Below are positions 17,025 through 25,983 of a stretch of 43,058 nt of DNA, piece by piece. A program made the position numbers and the translations under genes. The DNA is from Hydrotalea sp. (lineage in GTDB: Bacteria; Bacteroidota; Bacteroidia; Chitinophagales; Chitinophagaceae): assembly GCA_022402565.1 (NCBI GenBank), contig JAKRSC010000006.1, positions 1 to 43,058 of the forward strand. Direction: 5' to 3'. The notes below the pieces were generated by a model, which was not told the DNA's origin, did not search any database, and worked only from the letters and a program-made list of their open reading frames with translations. Position 1 is the stretch's first letter. Each line of letters opens with the position of its first letter.

Positions 17025-17603
17025 ATGGAGGTTGCATTACTTAAAGCCTACTTGTTACAATTAGCACCATTATCAGATGATGTTGTTAATGACTTCTGTA
17101 AACACTGGCAGCCTTATTCCTGTAAAAGAAAACAACTGCTAACAGCCACTGGAGATACCGAACGTTATTTGTATTTTGTAATTGATGGGATTCAAAGAGC
17201 CTATTTTATTGGCGAAAATCAACAGGAAGCTACCATTGTATTTACATATCCTCCTTCTTTCAGCGGCGTTGCAGATAGTTTCCTTACTCAAACGCCTTCT
17301 TTATACAATTTGGAAACCCTTACATCTAGTAAGTTTCTTCGCATTAGTTACGATTCTTTACAAACCTGCTTGCAAGAACATCCTGTTTTACAACATACCT
17401 TTTTTACAGCAACAGCATTTGCTTTAAAAGGTGCGTTAGAGCGGCAAGTAGAATTGCAATGTTATACAAATGAAGAAAAATTCAAAACCCTTTTGCACAG
17501 AAGTCCTCATTTACTTCAAATAATTCCGCATAAGTATTTAGCTTCTTATATGGGTATGAATGCAACCAATTTTAGCAAGCTATTGGCACAGGTACGCTTG
17601 TAA
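17025..17603 (+). CDS. Crp/Fnr-family transcriptional regulator
   Basis: A 192-residue protein with an N-terminal cyclic-nucleotide-binding-type beta barrel (about 15-120), a long dimer helix, and a short C-terminal helix-turn-helix (HKYLASYMGMNATNFSKLLAQVRL). It belongs to the numerous short Crp-like regulators of Bacteroidota. The FNR-type cysteine cluster is absent (only scattered C25 and C33 near the N-terminus). The recognition helix lacks the E..SR residues used to read TGA..TCA, so it is not the likely regulator of the cco boxes. A DinB gene follows by 68 bp, with a 14-base inverted repeat between them. Confidence 0.85.
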   Translation: MEVALLKAYLLQLAPLSDDVVNDFCKHWQPYSCKRKQLLTATGDTERYLYFVIDGIQRAYFIGENQQEATIVFTYPPSFSGVADSFLTQTPSLYNLETLTSSKFLRISYDSLQTCLQEHPVLQHTFFTATAFALKGALERQVELQCYTNEEKFKTLLHRSPHLLQIIPHKYLASYMGMNATNFSKLLAQVRL

Positions 17604-17608
17604 AAATC

Positions 17609-17622
17609 TTGGTATTTACCAA
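17609..17622 (+). promoter_or_regulatory. Candidate operator between the Crp-type gene and dinB
   Basis: TTGGTA-TT-TACCAA is a perfect 6-bp inverted repeat with a 2-base spacer, placed 6 bases after the regulator stop codon and 50 bases before the DinB start. Dimeric regulators bind such sites, so local control by the adjacent regulator is possible, but this is one short repeat only. Confidence 0.3.
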
Positions 17623-17671
17623 CAATGGGCAAGCACAGCTAATTGAATTTTGCATCAAACTAGATAATGTC

Positions 17672-18235
17672 ATGGAATTCAACAGATCCAATTTAATAGC
17701 ATCCTTAGAAAAAGATGTACAAGAAATTTTAAATACTGCCAAGCATTTGAGAACCCTTCCTAGTATTGATATCAAGACTTGCCCCGACGAAAAAAGTTGG
17801 AGTGTTGCAGAAGTAATAACTCATTTAAATTTTTATTGTGCGAATTACCTTCCATTGATTGATCAGCAACTTAAAACAGTACCGCCTTCTCAAAAAAATA
17901 GTTTTAAGTCTGGGTGGTTAGGAAACTATTTCACCAAAATTATGAAACCCAGAGCCGACCTTTCTATACCATCCAAAATGAAATCACCTACCAATGCAAT
18001 ACCTTCCAAAGAGGTAGATGCATCCAAGGCTTTATTAGATTTTATTGCATACCAAGAACAACTCATTGAACTTCTAAACAAATCAAAAGAAGTAGATCTT
18101 CAAAGAATTAAAATAGCCACCTCACTTTCAAAGCTGATTAAATTGTCACTAGGCGATACATTCAGGTTTTTCATTGCTCACCAACAAAGGCATTTTGTAC
18201 AGATAAGCCGAACATTAGAAAGGGTTAGAAAGTAA
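17672..18235 (+). CDS. DinB-like four-helix-bundle protein
   Basis: A 187-residue protein of the DinB/YfiT-like superfamily. The middle contains the typical WSVAEVITHLNFY (first His ligand region) and the C-terminal FFIAHQQRHFVQISR, giving the three-His metal site of this fold. Members act as thiol- or metal-dependent transferases or have unknown roles. The ATG at 17672 is chosen because the in-frame TTG at 17609 lies in the inverted repeat and adds unrelated residues. It probably forms a pair with the Crp-type regulator gene. Confidence 0.78.
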   Translation: MEFNRSNLIASLEKDVQEILNTAKHLRTLPSIDIKTCPDEKSWSVAEVITHLNFYCANYLPLIDQQLKTVPPSQKNSFKSGWLGNYFTKIMKPRADLSIPSKMKSPTNAIPSKEVDASKALLDFIAYQEQLIELLNKSKEVDLQRIKIATSLSKLIKLSLGDTFRFFIAHQQRHFVQISRTLERVRK

Positions 18236-18342
18236 TGAATTGATCTTAAGAGTACATTTGAGCTTTAACGGATTATTTTCACGAATCTCGGATGCAAAAG
18301 GAGATTAGATTGTATATTGGCAACCTAAATCTAACATGATCT

Positions 18343-19125
18343 ATGAGCTATACTACATTACTGACTGAATTATCGGACCGTATTCTTACCATTACAATCA
18401 ATCGTCCTGAAAAATTAAATGCACTCAACAAGCAGGTCATTGAAGAACTTTCGTCTATCATGGACGAAGTATATCAGAATCCTGAAATAGGTGCAGTCAT
18501 CATAACTGGAAGCGGTCCTAAATCTTTTGTAGCAGGAGCCGATATTGCTGAGTTCATGCAATTAAATGCCAGCCAAGGAAGCGAATTAGCTGCCAAAGGT
18601 CAATCAATGGTGTTCGACAAAATTGAAAACTGTCCGAAACCTGTATTTGCTGCAGTCAACGGATTTGCGCTGGGTGGTGGTTGCGAATTAGCCATGTCGT
18701 GTCATGTACGTTATGCCAGCGAAACAGCCAAGTTTGGTCAGCCTGAAGTGAATCTTGGATTGATTCCTGGTTATGGTGGAACTCAACGCCTAACCCAGTT
18801 GGTAGGTAAAGGAAGGGCCATGGAACTTTTGATGTCGGCACAAATGATTGGTGCACAAGAAGCATTGCAATATGGATTGGTTAATAAAGTTGTAACACCT
18901 GAAGAACTTATAGCGGCTTGTCGTGCCACGCTCCAAGTTGTTTTAACTAAGGCTCCACTGGCAGTTGCAGCCTGCATTAAATCGGCCAACGCCGTTTGGA
19001 ATGAGCAACAGAATGGATATCAGGTAGAAATTGAAGAGTTTGGAAAATGCTTCGAGACCAAAGACATGCAAGAAGGTGTAACTGCCTTTCTAGAAAAGCG
19101 AAAAGCAGTTTTCACAGGACAATAA
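18343..19125 (+). CDS. Enoyl-CoA hydratase/isomerase family protein
   Basis: A 260-residue crotonase. The oxyanion-hole segments are SFVAGADIAEF and AAVNGFALGGGCELAMSC. The acid/base Glu region PEVNLGLIPGYGGTQRL is complete, with both catalytic Glu positions present. It most resembles short-chain enoyl-CoA hydratases acting in beta-oxidation or butanoate metabolism. A weak -10-like TATATTGG lies at 18313. It stands alone, followed by its own terminator. Confidence 0.92.
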   Translation: MSYTTLLTELSDRILTITINRPEKLNALNKQVIEELSSIMDEVYQNPEIGAVIITGSGPKSFVAGADIAEFMQLNASQGSELAAKGQSMVFDKIENCPKPVFAAVNGFALGGGCELAMSCHVRYASETAKFGQPEVNLGLIPGYGGTQRLTQLVGKGRAMELLMSAQMIGAQEALQYGLVNKVVTPEELIAACRATLQVVLTKAPLAVAACIKSANAVWNEQQNGYQVEIEEFGKCFETKDMQEGVTAFLEKRKAVFTGQ

Positions 19126-19136
19126 CAAAATATAGG

Positions 19137-19163
19137 AACGAGGCGCTATGCCTCGTTTTTTTT
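19137..19163 (+). terminator. Terminator after the crotonase gene
   Basis: AACGAGGC-GCTAT-GCCTCGTT gives a perfect 8-bp stem with a 5-base loop, running into a run of eight Ts. The fumC promoter begins only 17 bases beyond it. Confidence 0.92.
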
Positions 19164-19179
19164 ACTAGGTGCTGCCTCG

Positions 19180-19187
19180 TACCTTTG
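19180..19187 (+). promoter_or_regulatory. -10 element of fumC
   Basis: TACCTTTG is a perfect TAnnTTTG, 16 bases above the fumC ATG and just after the preceding terminator. Confidence 0.7.
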
Positions 19188-19203
19188 CAAAAAATTTAGC
19201 TAT

Positions 19204-20604
19204 ATGAACTATAGAATTGAAAAAGATACCATGGGTGAAGTGCAGGTTCCTGCTGATGTGTATTGGGGTGCACAAACCCAAAGAAGTATTGAAAACTTCA
19301 AAATAGCACAGGATACCAATAAAATGCCCATTGAAATTATTCGTGCATTTGCATACTTAAAAAAAGCAGCAGCCATCACCAATTTTGAGGCTGGTGTTTT
19401 GAGTGAAGAAAAGAAAAATCATATTGCAACTGTTTGTGATGAAATTTTAGAAGGTAAGCTTAACGACTATTTCCCTTTGGTTGTTTGGCAAACTGGTAGT
19501 GGCACGCAAAGCAACATGAATGTGAATGAAGTCATTGCTTATCGTGCTCATGTGTTAGCTGGTGGAAGTTTAACAGATTATGAAAAAGTCTTGCATCCCA
19601 ACGATGATGTCAACAAATCACAATCATCGAACGACACATTCCCAACAGCTATGCATATTGCTGCGTATAAAATGTTGATGGAAGTTACCATTCCGGGTAT
19701 TGAAAAACTCAGAGACACCCTTGCAGCTAAAAGCAAGGCATTTATGCATGTTGTAAAGATTGGCCGTACACACTTTATGGATGCCACTCCACTCACAGTT
19801 GGACAAGAATTCAGCGGTTATGTTTCGCAATTGAACCACGGATTGAAAGCCATAAAAAACAGTTTATCGCATTTAAGTGAGTTGGCTTTAGGTGGAACTG
19901 CCGTTGGTACAGGCATCAACACTCCAGAAGGTTATTCTGAAAATGTTGCACGTCATATTGCACAATTAACTGGATTACCATTTGTAACTGCTGAGAACAA
20001 GTTTGAATCTTTAGCAGCACATGATGCTATAGTTGAAGCGCACGGCGCACTCAAAACAGTAGCTGTAAGCTTAATGAAGATTGCCAATGACATTCGTATG
20101 CTTTCTTCAGGTCCAAGAAGTGGTATTGGAGAATTATTCATTCCAGATAATGAACCAGGCTCTTCTATCATGCCAGGAAAGGTTAACCCAACTCAGTGTG
20201 AGGCGCTCACCATGATTGCTGCACAAGTTTTAGGAAACGATGTGGCTATTAATATTGGCGGTGCAACAGGACATTTTGAGTTGAATGTGTTTAAGCCTGT
20301 AATGATTTACAACTTCCTACACAGTGCAAGATTAATAGGTGAAGGTTGTGTGAGTTTCAACGATAAATGTGCTGTTGGAATTGAACCCATTGAAGCGAAT
20401 ATTAAAAAGCATGTTGATAATAGTTTGATGTTGGTTACTGCATTGAACACCAAGATTGGTTATTACAAAGCTGCTGAAATTGCCCAAACTGCTCACAAAA
20501 ATGGTAGTACATTAAAAGAAACTGCAATTGCCTTGGGCTATTTAACTGCTGAGGAATTCGACCAATGGGTTATACCTGGAAACATGGTTGGGAAACTTGG
20601 ATAG
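19204..20604 (+). CDS. fumC: Class II fumarate hydratase
   Basis: A 466-residue fumarase C interconverting fumarate and malate in the citric acid cycle. Conserved segments include [38 protein letters not shown] and the superfamily signature [15 protein letters not shown] containing the catalytic Ser loop. Length is standard. It has its own promoter and terminator. Confidence 0.97.
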   Translation: MNYRIEKDTMGEVQVPADVYWGAQTQRSIENFKIAQDTNKMPIEIIRAFAYLKKAAAITNFEAGVLSEEKKNHIATVCDEILEGKLNDYFPLVVWQTGSGTQSNMNVNEVIAYRAHVLAGGSLTDYEKVLHPNDDVNKSQSSNDTFPTAMHIAAYKMLMEVTIPGIEKLRDTLAAKSKAFMHVVKIGRTHFMDATPLTVGQEFSGYVSQLNHGLKAIKNSLSHLSELALGGTAVGTGINTPEGYSENVARHIAQLTGLPFVTAENKFESLAAHDAIVEAHGALKTVAVSLMKIANDIRMLSSGPRSGIGELFIPDNEPGSSIMPGKVNPTQCEALTMIAAQVLGNDVAINIGGATGHFELNVFKPVMIYNFLHSARLIGEGCVSFNDKCAVGIEPIEANIKKHVDNSLMLVTALNTKIGYYKAAEIAQTAHKNGSTLKETAIALGYLTAEEFDQWVIPGNMVGKLG

Positions 20605-20618
20605 TATACAAAATGTTA

Positions 20619-20646
20619 AAGACCGCAATTGAGCGGTCTTTTTTTT
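20619..20646 (+). terminator. Terminator after fumC
   Basis: AAGACCGC-AATTGA-GCGGTCTT forms a perfect 8-bp stem followed by a T run. The T run merges with the -10 element of the next gene. Confidence 0.9.
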
Positions 20647-20653
20647 ATCTTTA
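20646..20653 (+). promoter_or_regulatory. -10-like element of the lipoprotein gene
   Basis: TATCTTTA differs from TAnnTTTG only in the last base. It starts in the last T of the fumC terminator and lies 13 bases above the ATG at 20667. Confidence 0.5.
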
Positions 20654-20666
20654 TTGTAGACTGAAC

Positions 20667-21737
20667 ATGAAACGCATGAAAAATTTTCGGTGGTTGGGTT
20701 ATTGGATATTGGTATTAGTAGTTATTTCCTGTGGGAAAGAACTAAGCTTTGAAACAGGAACATTAGGTGCCGAGGCAGATGCCATTTTGGTGAATGATGC
20801 ATTAACGGGTAATTGCACTGGCATACAAGTAAGAGGAAGATATAGAGAAGGTGCCGCATTAGGAGATACCAACTTCTTACAAGTTCGTGTGAATTTTAGA
20901 ACTCCTGGAAGGTATAAGATTTATTCAGATACAGTGAATGGTTTTTGGTTCAGAGACTCAGGCTTTGTAAGTGCTACAGGAGAAAGAGATATCCAAGTTG
21001 TTGGAAGAGGTACGCCTGCTATTGGTGGCGTAACAGCCAATTTTGTATTGGAATTGAATAATTCTGTTTGCTTTTTTTCAGTTCCTGTATTAACTGGCAC
21101 AGGCATTACCCCACCTCCTCCATCACCGCTATTGAATTATCTTCCCACCACAACTAATAGCACTTGGGTGTACGAGTATCTACCAACTATCGCGGGATGG
21201 GATAGTGTACGTCAAAGAAATACAGGACTTACTTTAACAGTAAGTGGAAATACATTTTTCAAATATGCTACCACGTATTTTACCACACCAACTGTAATTG
21301 ATACTTTTTTCTATTCAAAAGATAATACTGGTAATTACTTTACCATTTCAACTCCAGATTTTGATTTTTATCCGTTGTTCGAAGATGCTAGCACATTAAT
21401 TCAATATCCCTATTTGCGTTCTGAAGTTGCAGCTGGCACAAACTGGCTAACAGATAGTATAGGTGTAAAAATTGGAAACGATGTGGGCTTTGCTAGAGCA
21501 AGATTAACGGTGTTTCAAAAAGGTCAAACCAGAGTTGTATTAGGAACCACCTATACCAATGTTATACAAATGAAAAGAGAAATACTTTTCAGACGAAATA
21601 ATCAAACCACATTTGAAGTAATTGAAGAAGGCGATTCTTTTTATGCGCCAAATGTTGGTTTAATAGATCAGTCAATTATTACTGGACCTTCTTCCATTCA
21701 ATCCATAAGTCTCAGGAGAAGCTTGATAGTTCCTTAG
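20667..21737 (+). CDS. Predicted outer-membrane lipoprotein, function unknown
   Basis: A 356-residue protein with a lipoprotein signal peptide: basic start (MKRMKNFRW), hydrophobic core and lipobox VVIS-C near residue 20. No family is recognised. The mature part opens with a domain of about 120 residues of probable beta structure. A Pro-rich linker (TPPPPSP) follows, then a second beta-rich domain with YLPTTTNSTWVYEY, a pattern seen in Bacteroidota surface lipoproteins. The ATG at 20667 is chosen because it begins the signal peptide; the frame extends upstream into fumC without meaning. It converges on lspA with a 2-bp gap. Confidence 0.75.
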   Translation: MKRMKNFRWLGYWILVLVVISCGKELSFETGTLGAEADAILVNDALTGNCTGIQVRGRYREGAALGDTNFLQVRVNFRTPGRYKIYSDTVNGFWFRDSGFVSATGERDIQVVGRGTPAIGGVTANFVLELNNSVCFFSVPVLTGTGITPPPPSPLLNYLPTTTNSTWVYEYLPTIAGWDSVRQRNTGLTLTVSGNTFFKYATTYFTTPTVIDTFFYSKDNTGNYFTISTPDFDFYPLFEDASTLIQYPYLRSEVAAGTNWLTDSIGVKIGNDVGFARARLTVFQKGQTRVVLGTTYTNVIQMKREILFRRNNQTTFEVIEEGDSFYAPNVGLIDQSIITGPSSIQSISLRRSLIVP

Positions 21738-21739
21738 AA

Positions 21740-22417
21740 TTAATTCACCTGTGTATTATCATCTACTATAGATTTGGTTTCAACAACTGGGTGCTTTTGA
21801 TCTTTTTTCTCTGGAAAGAATTTATTCTGGAAAATCAGTATAATGAATACCCCAACAGAAATAGATGCATCTGCTATGTTGAATACTGGTCTAAAAAACT
21901 CAAACTCTTCACCACCCCATACTGGCACCCAACTAGGAAAATGTGCATCACGAATAATGGGGAAATAAAACATATCTACCACCTTACCATGTAAAAAACC
22001 TGCATAACCTTCGCCAAAAGAAGTCATTCTAGCTACATTCTGTGCAAAAGGGTCGCTGCTCTCAAAAATTAATCCATAGAACAAACTATCAATCAGGTTT
22101 CCAATGGCCCCAGCATATATCATAGCTGCACAAACAATAAATCCTCTGTGAAATCCCTTCTTTATAAAATCGCGAATGAGAAAAGTTCCCCATATAACCG
22201 CCACTAACCTGAATAGAGTCAGTGCCACTTTACCCCATGAGCCGCCTAATTTCCAGCCCCATGCCATCCCTTCATTTTCTACGAAATGAAGTCGGAACCA
22301 TTGTCCAATTACTAGGTGTTCCTCACCTGCAAAATAGTTGAGTTTGATATAAAATTTGAGCGACTGATCGGCTATTAAAATAAGCAGCACCAGCCAAATA
22401 ACCTGTCTTAGTTTCAC
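21740..22417 (-). CDS. lspA: Lipoprotein signal peptidase (signal peptidase II)
   Basis: A 225-residue membrane aspartyl protease that cleaves lipoprotein signal peptides. Conserved motifs are ENEGMAWGW, the first catalytic Asp in GNLIDSLFYG and the second in FNIADASISVG. Four membrane segments are seen. The Bacteroidota-type insertion between the two Asp motifs (FESSDPFAQNVARMTSFGEGY) makes it longer than E. coli LspA. The start is GTG at 22417, supported by a perfect -10 element 17 bases above. It converges with a lipoprotein gene. Confidence 0.95.
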   Translation of the reverse strand: MKLRQVIWLVLLILIADQSLKFYIKLNYFAGEEHLVIGQWFRLHFVENEGMAWGWKLGGSWGKVALTLFRLVAVIWGTFLIRDFIKKGFHRGFIVCAAMIYAGAIGNLIDSLFYGLIFESSDPFAQNVARMTSFGEGYAGFLHGKVVDMFYFPIIRDAHFPSWVPVWGGEEFEFFRPVFNIADASISVGVFIILIFQNKFFPEKKDQKHPVVETKSIVDDNTQVN

Positions 22418-22434
22418 TTCTAAATCTTTAAGTA

Positions 22435-22442
22435 CAAATATA
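22435..22442 (-). promoter_or_regulatory. -10 element of lspA
   Basis: The minus strand reads TATATTTG, a perfect TAnnTTTG, in the 47-bp gap after murF-alr. It gives lspA its own promoter and supports the GTG start. Confidence 0.65.
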
Positions 22443-22464
22443 AGAGCCAGACGGCAGGTGAAGA

Positions 22465-24939
22465 CTACTCTTCAAAATAAACCCGCTTTACACGCTGACT
22501 GATTCCTGTTAAAATTTCATAAACAATGGTATTTGCCCAAGATGCAACCTGTTGTACAGGCAAATTTTTGCCAAATATCTCAACCGAAGTGCCAGCAACC
22601 ACACCGGGAATATCAGTTACATCAACCATAGTCATATCCATACAAACCTGTCCAACTACGGGTGCTAATCCTCCTTGTATCCAAACCTTTCCTTTTCCCA
22701 AGCCAAGCGATCTGCCAAATCCATCCGCATAACCAATTCTTATGGTTGCAATGCGCATATCACGTTCAGCAACACCCAATCGTCCATATCCAATAGTATC
22801 ACCTTTGGCTACTTCCTTTACCTGTGCCACTGTGGTAGTTAAAGTAGCCACTGTTTCTAAATCAATGGGTGCATCTTTTGTTACATCTGCACCATATAAT
22901 CCTATGCCCAATCGAACCATATCGTACTCTAATGTAGAATGTCGCTGCACAGCTGCGGTGTTAGCAATATGTTTCAAAAATGTATAGTGAACAACCTCCT
23001 CAATGGCCATTACACCTGCTTCAAATACGCGTTGTTGCTCTAGCGTAAAATTGTCGTGTTGCGCTTGCTCACTAGCAGCTAAATGACTAAACACTGATTT
23101 TACTAAGAGTTGTGGATGGCTTTGTAAAATTTGAAGCAAGTCATTCATTTCATGCGATTCAAACCCTAGGCGATGCATACCTGTATCCAGCTTAATATGA
23201 ATAGGAAAAGTAGGAATAGCTTGTGCATGAATATATCTCACCAACTCTTGTAATAACTTGAGGTCATATATTTCTGGCTCTAAAGCATGTTCTACTAGTG
23301 CATCAAAAGCGGTTGGCTCTGGACTCATTACCATAATAGGCAAACGAATTCCTGCTTTTCTTAAGGCAACCCCTTCATCGGCATAAGCAACGGCTAAATA
23401 ATCAACTCCATTTTTTTCCATCACACGAGCTACTTCTTCAATTCCACTGCCATACGAAAAAGCCTTCACCATGGCCATGACCTGAGTAGTTGGTTTTAAT
23501 CGTTTTTGATAAGACTTAATGTTGTGCGCCAAGGCGGAAAGGTTAACTTCCATTACAGTTTGATGTACCTGTTCTTCTAACAACTGACTCAATCGCTCAA
23601 ATCCAAATCTGCGCGCACCTTTTAGTAAAATGGTTTCATCATGAAAACGCAACGAGTACCAAGCCGATATTAAAGCATCTGTATTTTCAAAAAAGATAGG
23701 TGATAAACCTTTCTGTAAAAAAAGTGCAGCATGAGCAATCATATCTTTACCAACAGCTATAAAACGATCTATATTCCGAGCTGCTATTGCATCGGCTACA
23801 AGACTGTAGATAGCATTAAGATTCGAATTCCCTGCTGTAATATCAGAAAGAATAATAGTTGTTCTTCGTTGCTGCAAATGATGTTGCATAAGATAATCTA
23901 ATGCAACTTGCAATGAACCCAAATCGGTATTATAGGCATCATTAATTAATATGCAATTATGCATGCCTTTTCTTAAATGCAACCGCATTTCTACGGGCTC
24001 TAAATACAGCATACGTTGTTGAATAATCGGCTGAGGTATATTTAGTAAGAGCAAAACCGACCAACAGGTAATAGCATTGTTAATAGAGGCCTGATCTGTA
24101 AAAGGAATATTAATTTGAATAAGCTGGTTCTTATATTCAGCTTGAATAGTTGTATGAGATTCGTTGAGTTGAACGGCACTAACTCTTAATGTAGCACTTT
24201 CTTTTCTGCTCCAAGTGAAAGCGTTGGAAGGTAATTGTATAAAATTATTCCACTCATCCGGAAAAAAATCAGCCGAAACAACCCATTCCCCATTTATTGG
24301 AAAGAGCTGCATTTTTTCTTGTAACTTTTCCAGTTTGCTGCCGAAATTTTCTGCATGTGCATCCCCAAAATGTGTGAAGACAGAAATAGTTGGTTGAATA
24401 ACTTCTGCCAGAAATTTCATTTCATTGGGTTGAGAAATGCCTGCTTCAAATATGGCAAGTTGATGTTGATTGCTCATTTCCCAAACACTCAGCGGAACTC
24501 CAATTTGGGAGTTGTAGCTTCTTGGACTACGAACAATAGAGTAGTCTTGTTTCAGTAATTGGTATAACCATTCCTTTACTACAGTCTTTCCATTACTTCC
24601 TGTAATACCAATTACTGGATAACTAAAATGCTTACGATGCCAAGCTGCTAGTTGCTGTAAAGCTCTTACCACATCTTCTACAAAAAAATAAACAGCATCA
24701 TCGTATTCATTTGAAGGCTTGAAAGTATGGGGTACAACAAAATATCTAACTCCTTTTTGATAGAGTTCATCAATGAAATCAATTCCTTGACGTCTCAATC
24801 CGGGTATTGCAAAAAATAACGATTCATTTGGCGCCACCACTTTTCTGCTATCTGTAACCAAGTGCTTTACATTTCCCTGAGGAAAAGAATTGGATGATAA
24901 TTTCCAAATAGTAGCTATTTCAGTTAATGAGTATGCCAT
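22465..24939 (-). CDS. murF-alr: Bifunctional MurF ligase / alanine racemase fusion
   Basis: An 824-residue fusion of two peptidoglycan enzymes. Residues 1-455 are MurF, which adds D-Ala-D-Ala to the UDP-MurNAc-tripeptide; the ATP loop GITGSNGKT is at 111-119 and LINDAYNTD follows at about 330. Residues from about 460 are a fold-type III PLP alanine racemase with the PLP lysine at K492 (AMVKAFSYGSG), VRLGIGLYG and the catalytic Tyr in TIGYGRLG. Supplying D-Ala and using its dipeptide in one polypeptide is logical; the fusion is common in Bacteroidota. It starts 3 bp after terC. Confidence 0.96.
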   Translation of the reverse strand: MAYSLTEIATIWKLSSNSFPQGNVKHLVTDSRKVVAPNESLFFAIPGLRRQGIDFIDELYQKGVRYFVVPHTFKPSNEYDDAVYFFVEDVVRALQQLAAWHRKHFSYPVIGITGSNGKTVVKEWLYQLLKQDYSIVRSPRSYNSQIGVPLSVWEMSNQHQLAIFEAGISQPNEMKFLAEVIQPTISVFTHFGDAHAENFGSKLEKLQEKMQLFPINGEWVVSADFFPDEWNNFIQLPSNAFTWSRKESATLRVSAVQLNESHTTIQAEYKNQLIQINIPFTDQASINNAITCWSVLLLLNIPQPIIQQRMLYLEPVEMRLHLRKGMHNCILINDAYNTDLGSLQVALDYLMQHHLQQRRTTIILSDITAGNSNLNAIYSLVADAIAARNIDRFIAVGKDMIAHAALFLQKGLSPIFFENTDALISAWYSLRFHDETILLKGARRFGFERLSQLLEEQVHQTVMEVNLSALAHNIKSYQKRLKPTTQVMAMVKAFSYGSGIEEVARVMEKNGVDYLAVAYADEGVALRKAGIRLPIMVMSPEPTAFDALVEHALEPEIYDLKLLQELVRYIHAQAIPTFPIHIKLDTGMHRLGFESHEMNDLLQILQSHPQLLVKSVFSHLAASEQAQHDNFTLEQQRVFEAGVMAIEEVVHYTFLKHIANTAAVQRHSTLEYDMVRLGIGLYGADVTKDAPIDLETVATLTTTVAQVKEVAKGDTIGYGRLGVAERDMRIATIRIGYADGFGRSLGLGKGKVWIQGGLAPVVGQVCMDMTMVDVTDIPGVVAGTSVEIFGKNLPVQQVASWANTIVYEILTGISQRVKRVYFEE

Positions 24940-24942
24940 ATC

Positions 24943-25956
24943 TTATTCAGAAGCATCATGAACCTCTTCGGGTAAGCCACGCTTATTCATAATCATAGAG
25001 TAAAAAATACCACCAGATAAGCACAACATAATAATACCTAATGATATTGCCACCTGTGTTGGCTTACTCAACCATTGACTGATCCAATGTTCACCCAACA
25101 TTTTAATACCAATGAACATTAAAACAATAGCAATGCCATGCTTTAAATAATCAAATTTGGAAACTGCACCTCTTAATAAAAAGAAGAGAGAGCGTAAACC
25201 TAATACAGCAAAAATATTAGAGGTGTAAATAATTAAAGGATCCTTTGAAATACCCATGACAGCCGGGATTGAATCTAGCGCAAATACCAAATCAATCGCT
25301 GCCAACAAAACTACTACAACAAACAAAGTAGTATAAGCGGGCTTGCCATTTTCCTTAACCATGTATTTGCCATCCCCATCGTGCGGGACCAGGGGAAGAA
25401 ACTTCTTCATCCACTTATAAATTTTAGTTTCTTCAGGATGAAATTCTTCATCTGTATGAGAGAAAAACATTTTGTACCCAGTATATAATAGGAATACTCC
25501 AAAAATATAGAGAACCCAATGGAACCTTTCAACCAATGCAACCCCAACAGTAATAAATAAAGCACGGAAAATAATTGCCATTAATATACCTACCAACAGC
25601 ACACGAGAGTAATGTTTTTCTTTAACAGAAAACGCATTGAAAATAATAATGAATACAAAAATGTTATCAATACTCAAACTCCATTCCATTAAATAAGCAC
25701 TCAAAAACTCCAACGCAAGTTGTGCTCCCGCCATTTCTGCATTAACACCAGGATTATTTTCAGCAGCCAAAGCTGGCCCTTCAATCCAGAGAAAAACAAA
25801 AAATGAAAACGCCAACGCTACCCAGAAAAAAGTTTGCTTTAATGCAGATTTAATGGAAATCGATTTATTTTTTTTGCTAAGTAAGCCTAAATCAATAATC
25901 AGAGATACTGATAAAACAACACCGAAAACAGAATACACCAATTGGTGGGTTGACAT
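24943..25956 (-). CDS. TerC/Alx-family integral membrane protein
   Basis: A 337-residue polytopic membrane protein with about nine hydrophobic segments. The TerC family acidic membrane motifs are visible: LMEWSLSIDNIFVF and AAIDLVFALDSIPAVMGISKDP. TerC/Alx proteins are linked to tellurite resistance and manganese export, and recent work on the family favours metal ion transport coupled to exported metalloproteins. It lies between gldG and murF-alr on one transcript (27 and 3 bp gaps), so no dedicated stress operon is evident. Confidence 0.9.
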   Translation of the reverse strand: MSTHQLVYSVFGVVLSVSLIIDLGLLSKKNKSISIKSALKQTFFWVALAFSFFVFLWIEGPALAAENNPGVNAEMAGAQLALEFLSAYLMEWSLSIDNIFVFIIIFNAFSVKEKHYSRVLLVGILMAIIFRALFITVGVALVERFHWVLYIFGVFLLYTGYKMFFSHTDEEFHPEETKIYKWMKKFLPLVPHDGDGKYMVKENGKPAYTTLFVVVVLLAAIDLVFALDSIPAVMGISKDPLIIYTSNIFAVLGLRSLFFLLRGAVSKFDYLKHGIAIVLMFIGIKMLGEHWISQWLSKPTQVAISLGIIMLCLSGGIFYSMIMNKRGLPEEVHDASE

Positions 25957-25983
25957 ATAAAAAAATTTATGCGAAAATAAGGT

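Noticed and set aside
17025..17603. Crp-type regulator as the factor binding the cco boxes
   Set aside because: It lacks the FNR cysteines and the E..SR recognition residues, and it is far from the cco genes.
20565..20666. N-terminal extension of the lipoprotein
   Set aside because: It overlaps the end of fumC and its terminator, and the signal peptide starts at 20667.
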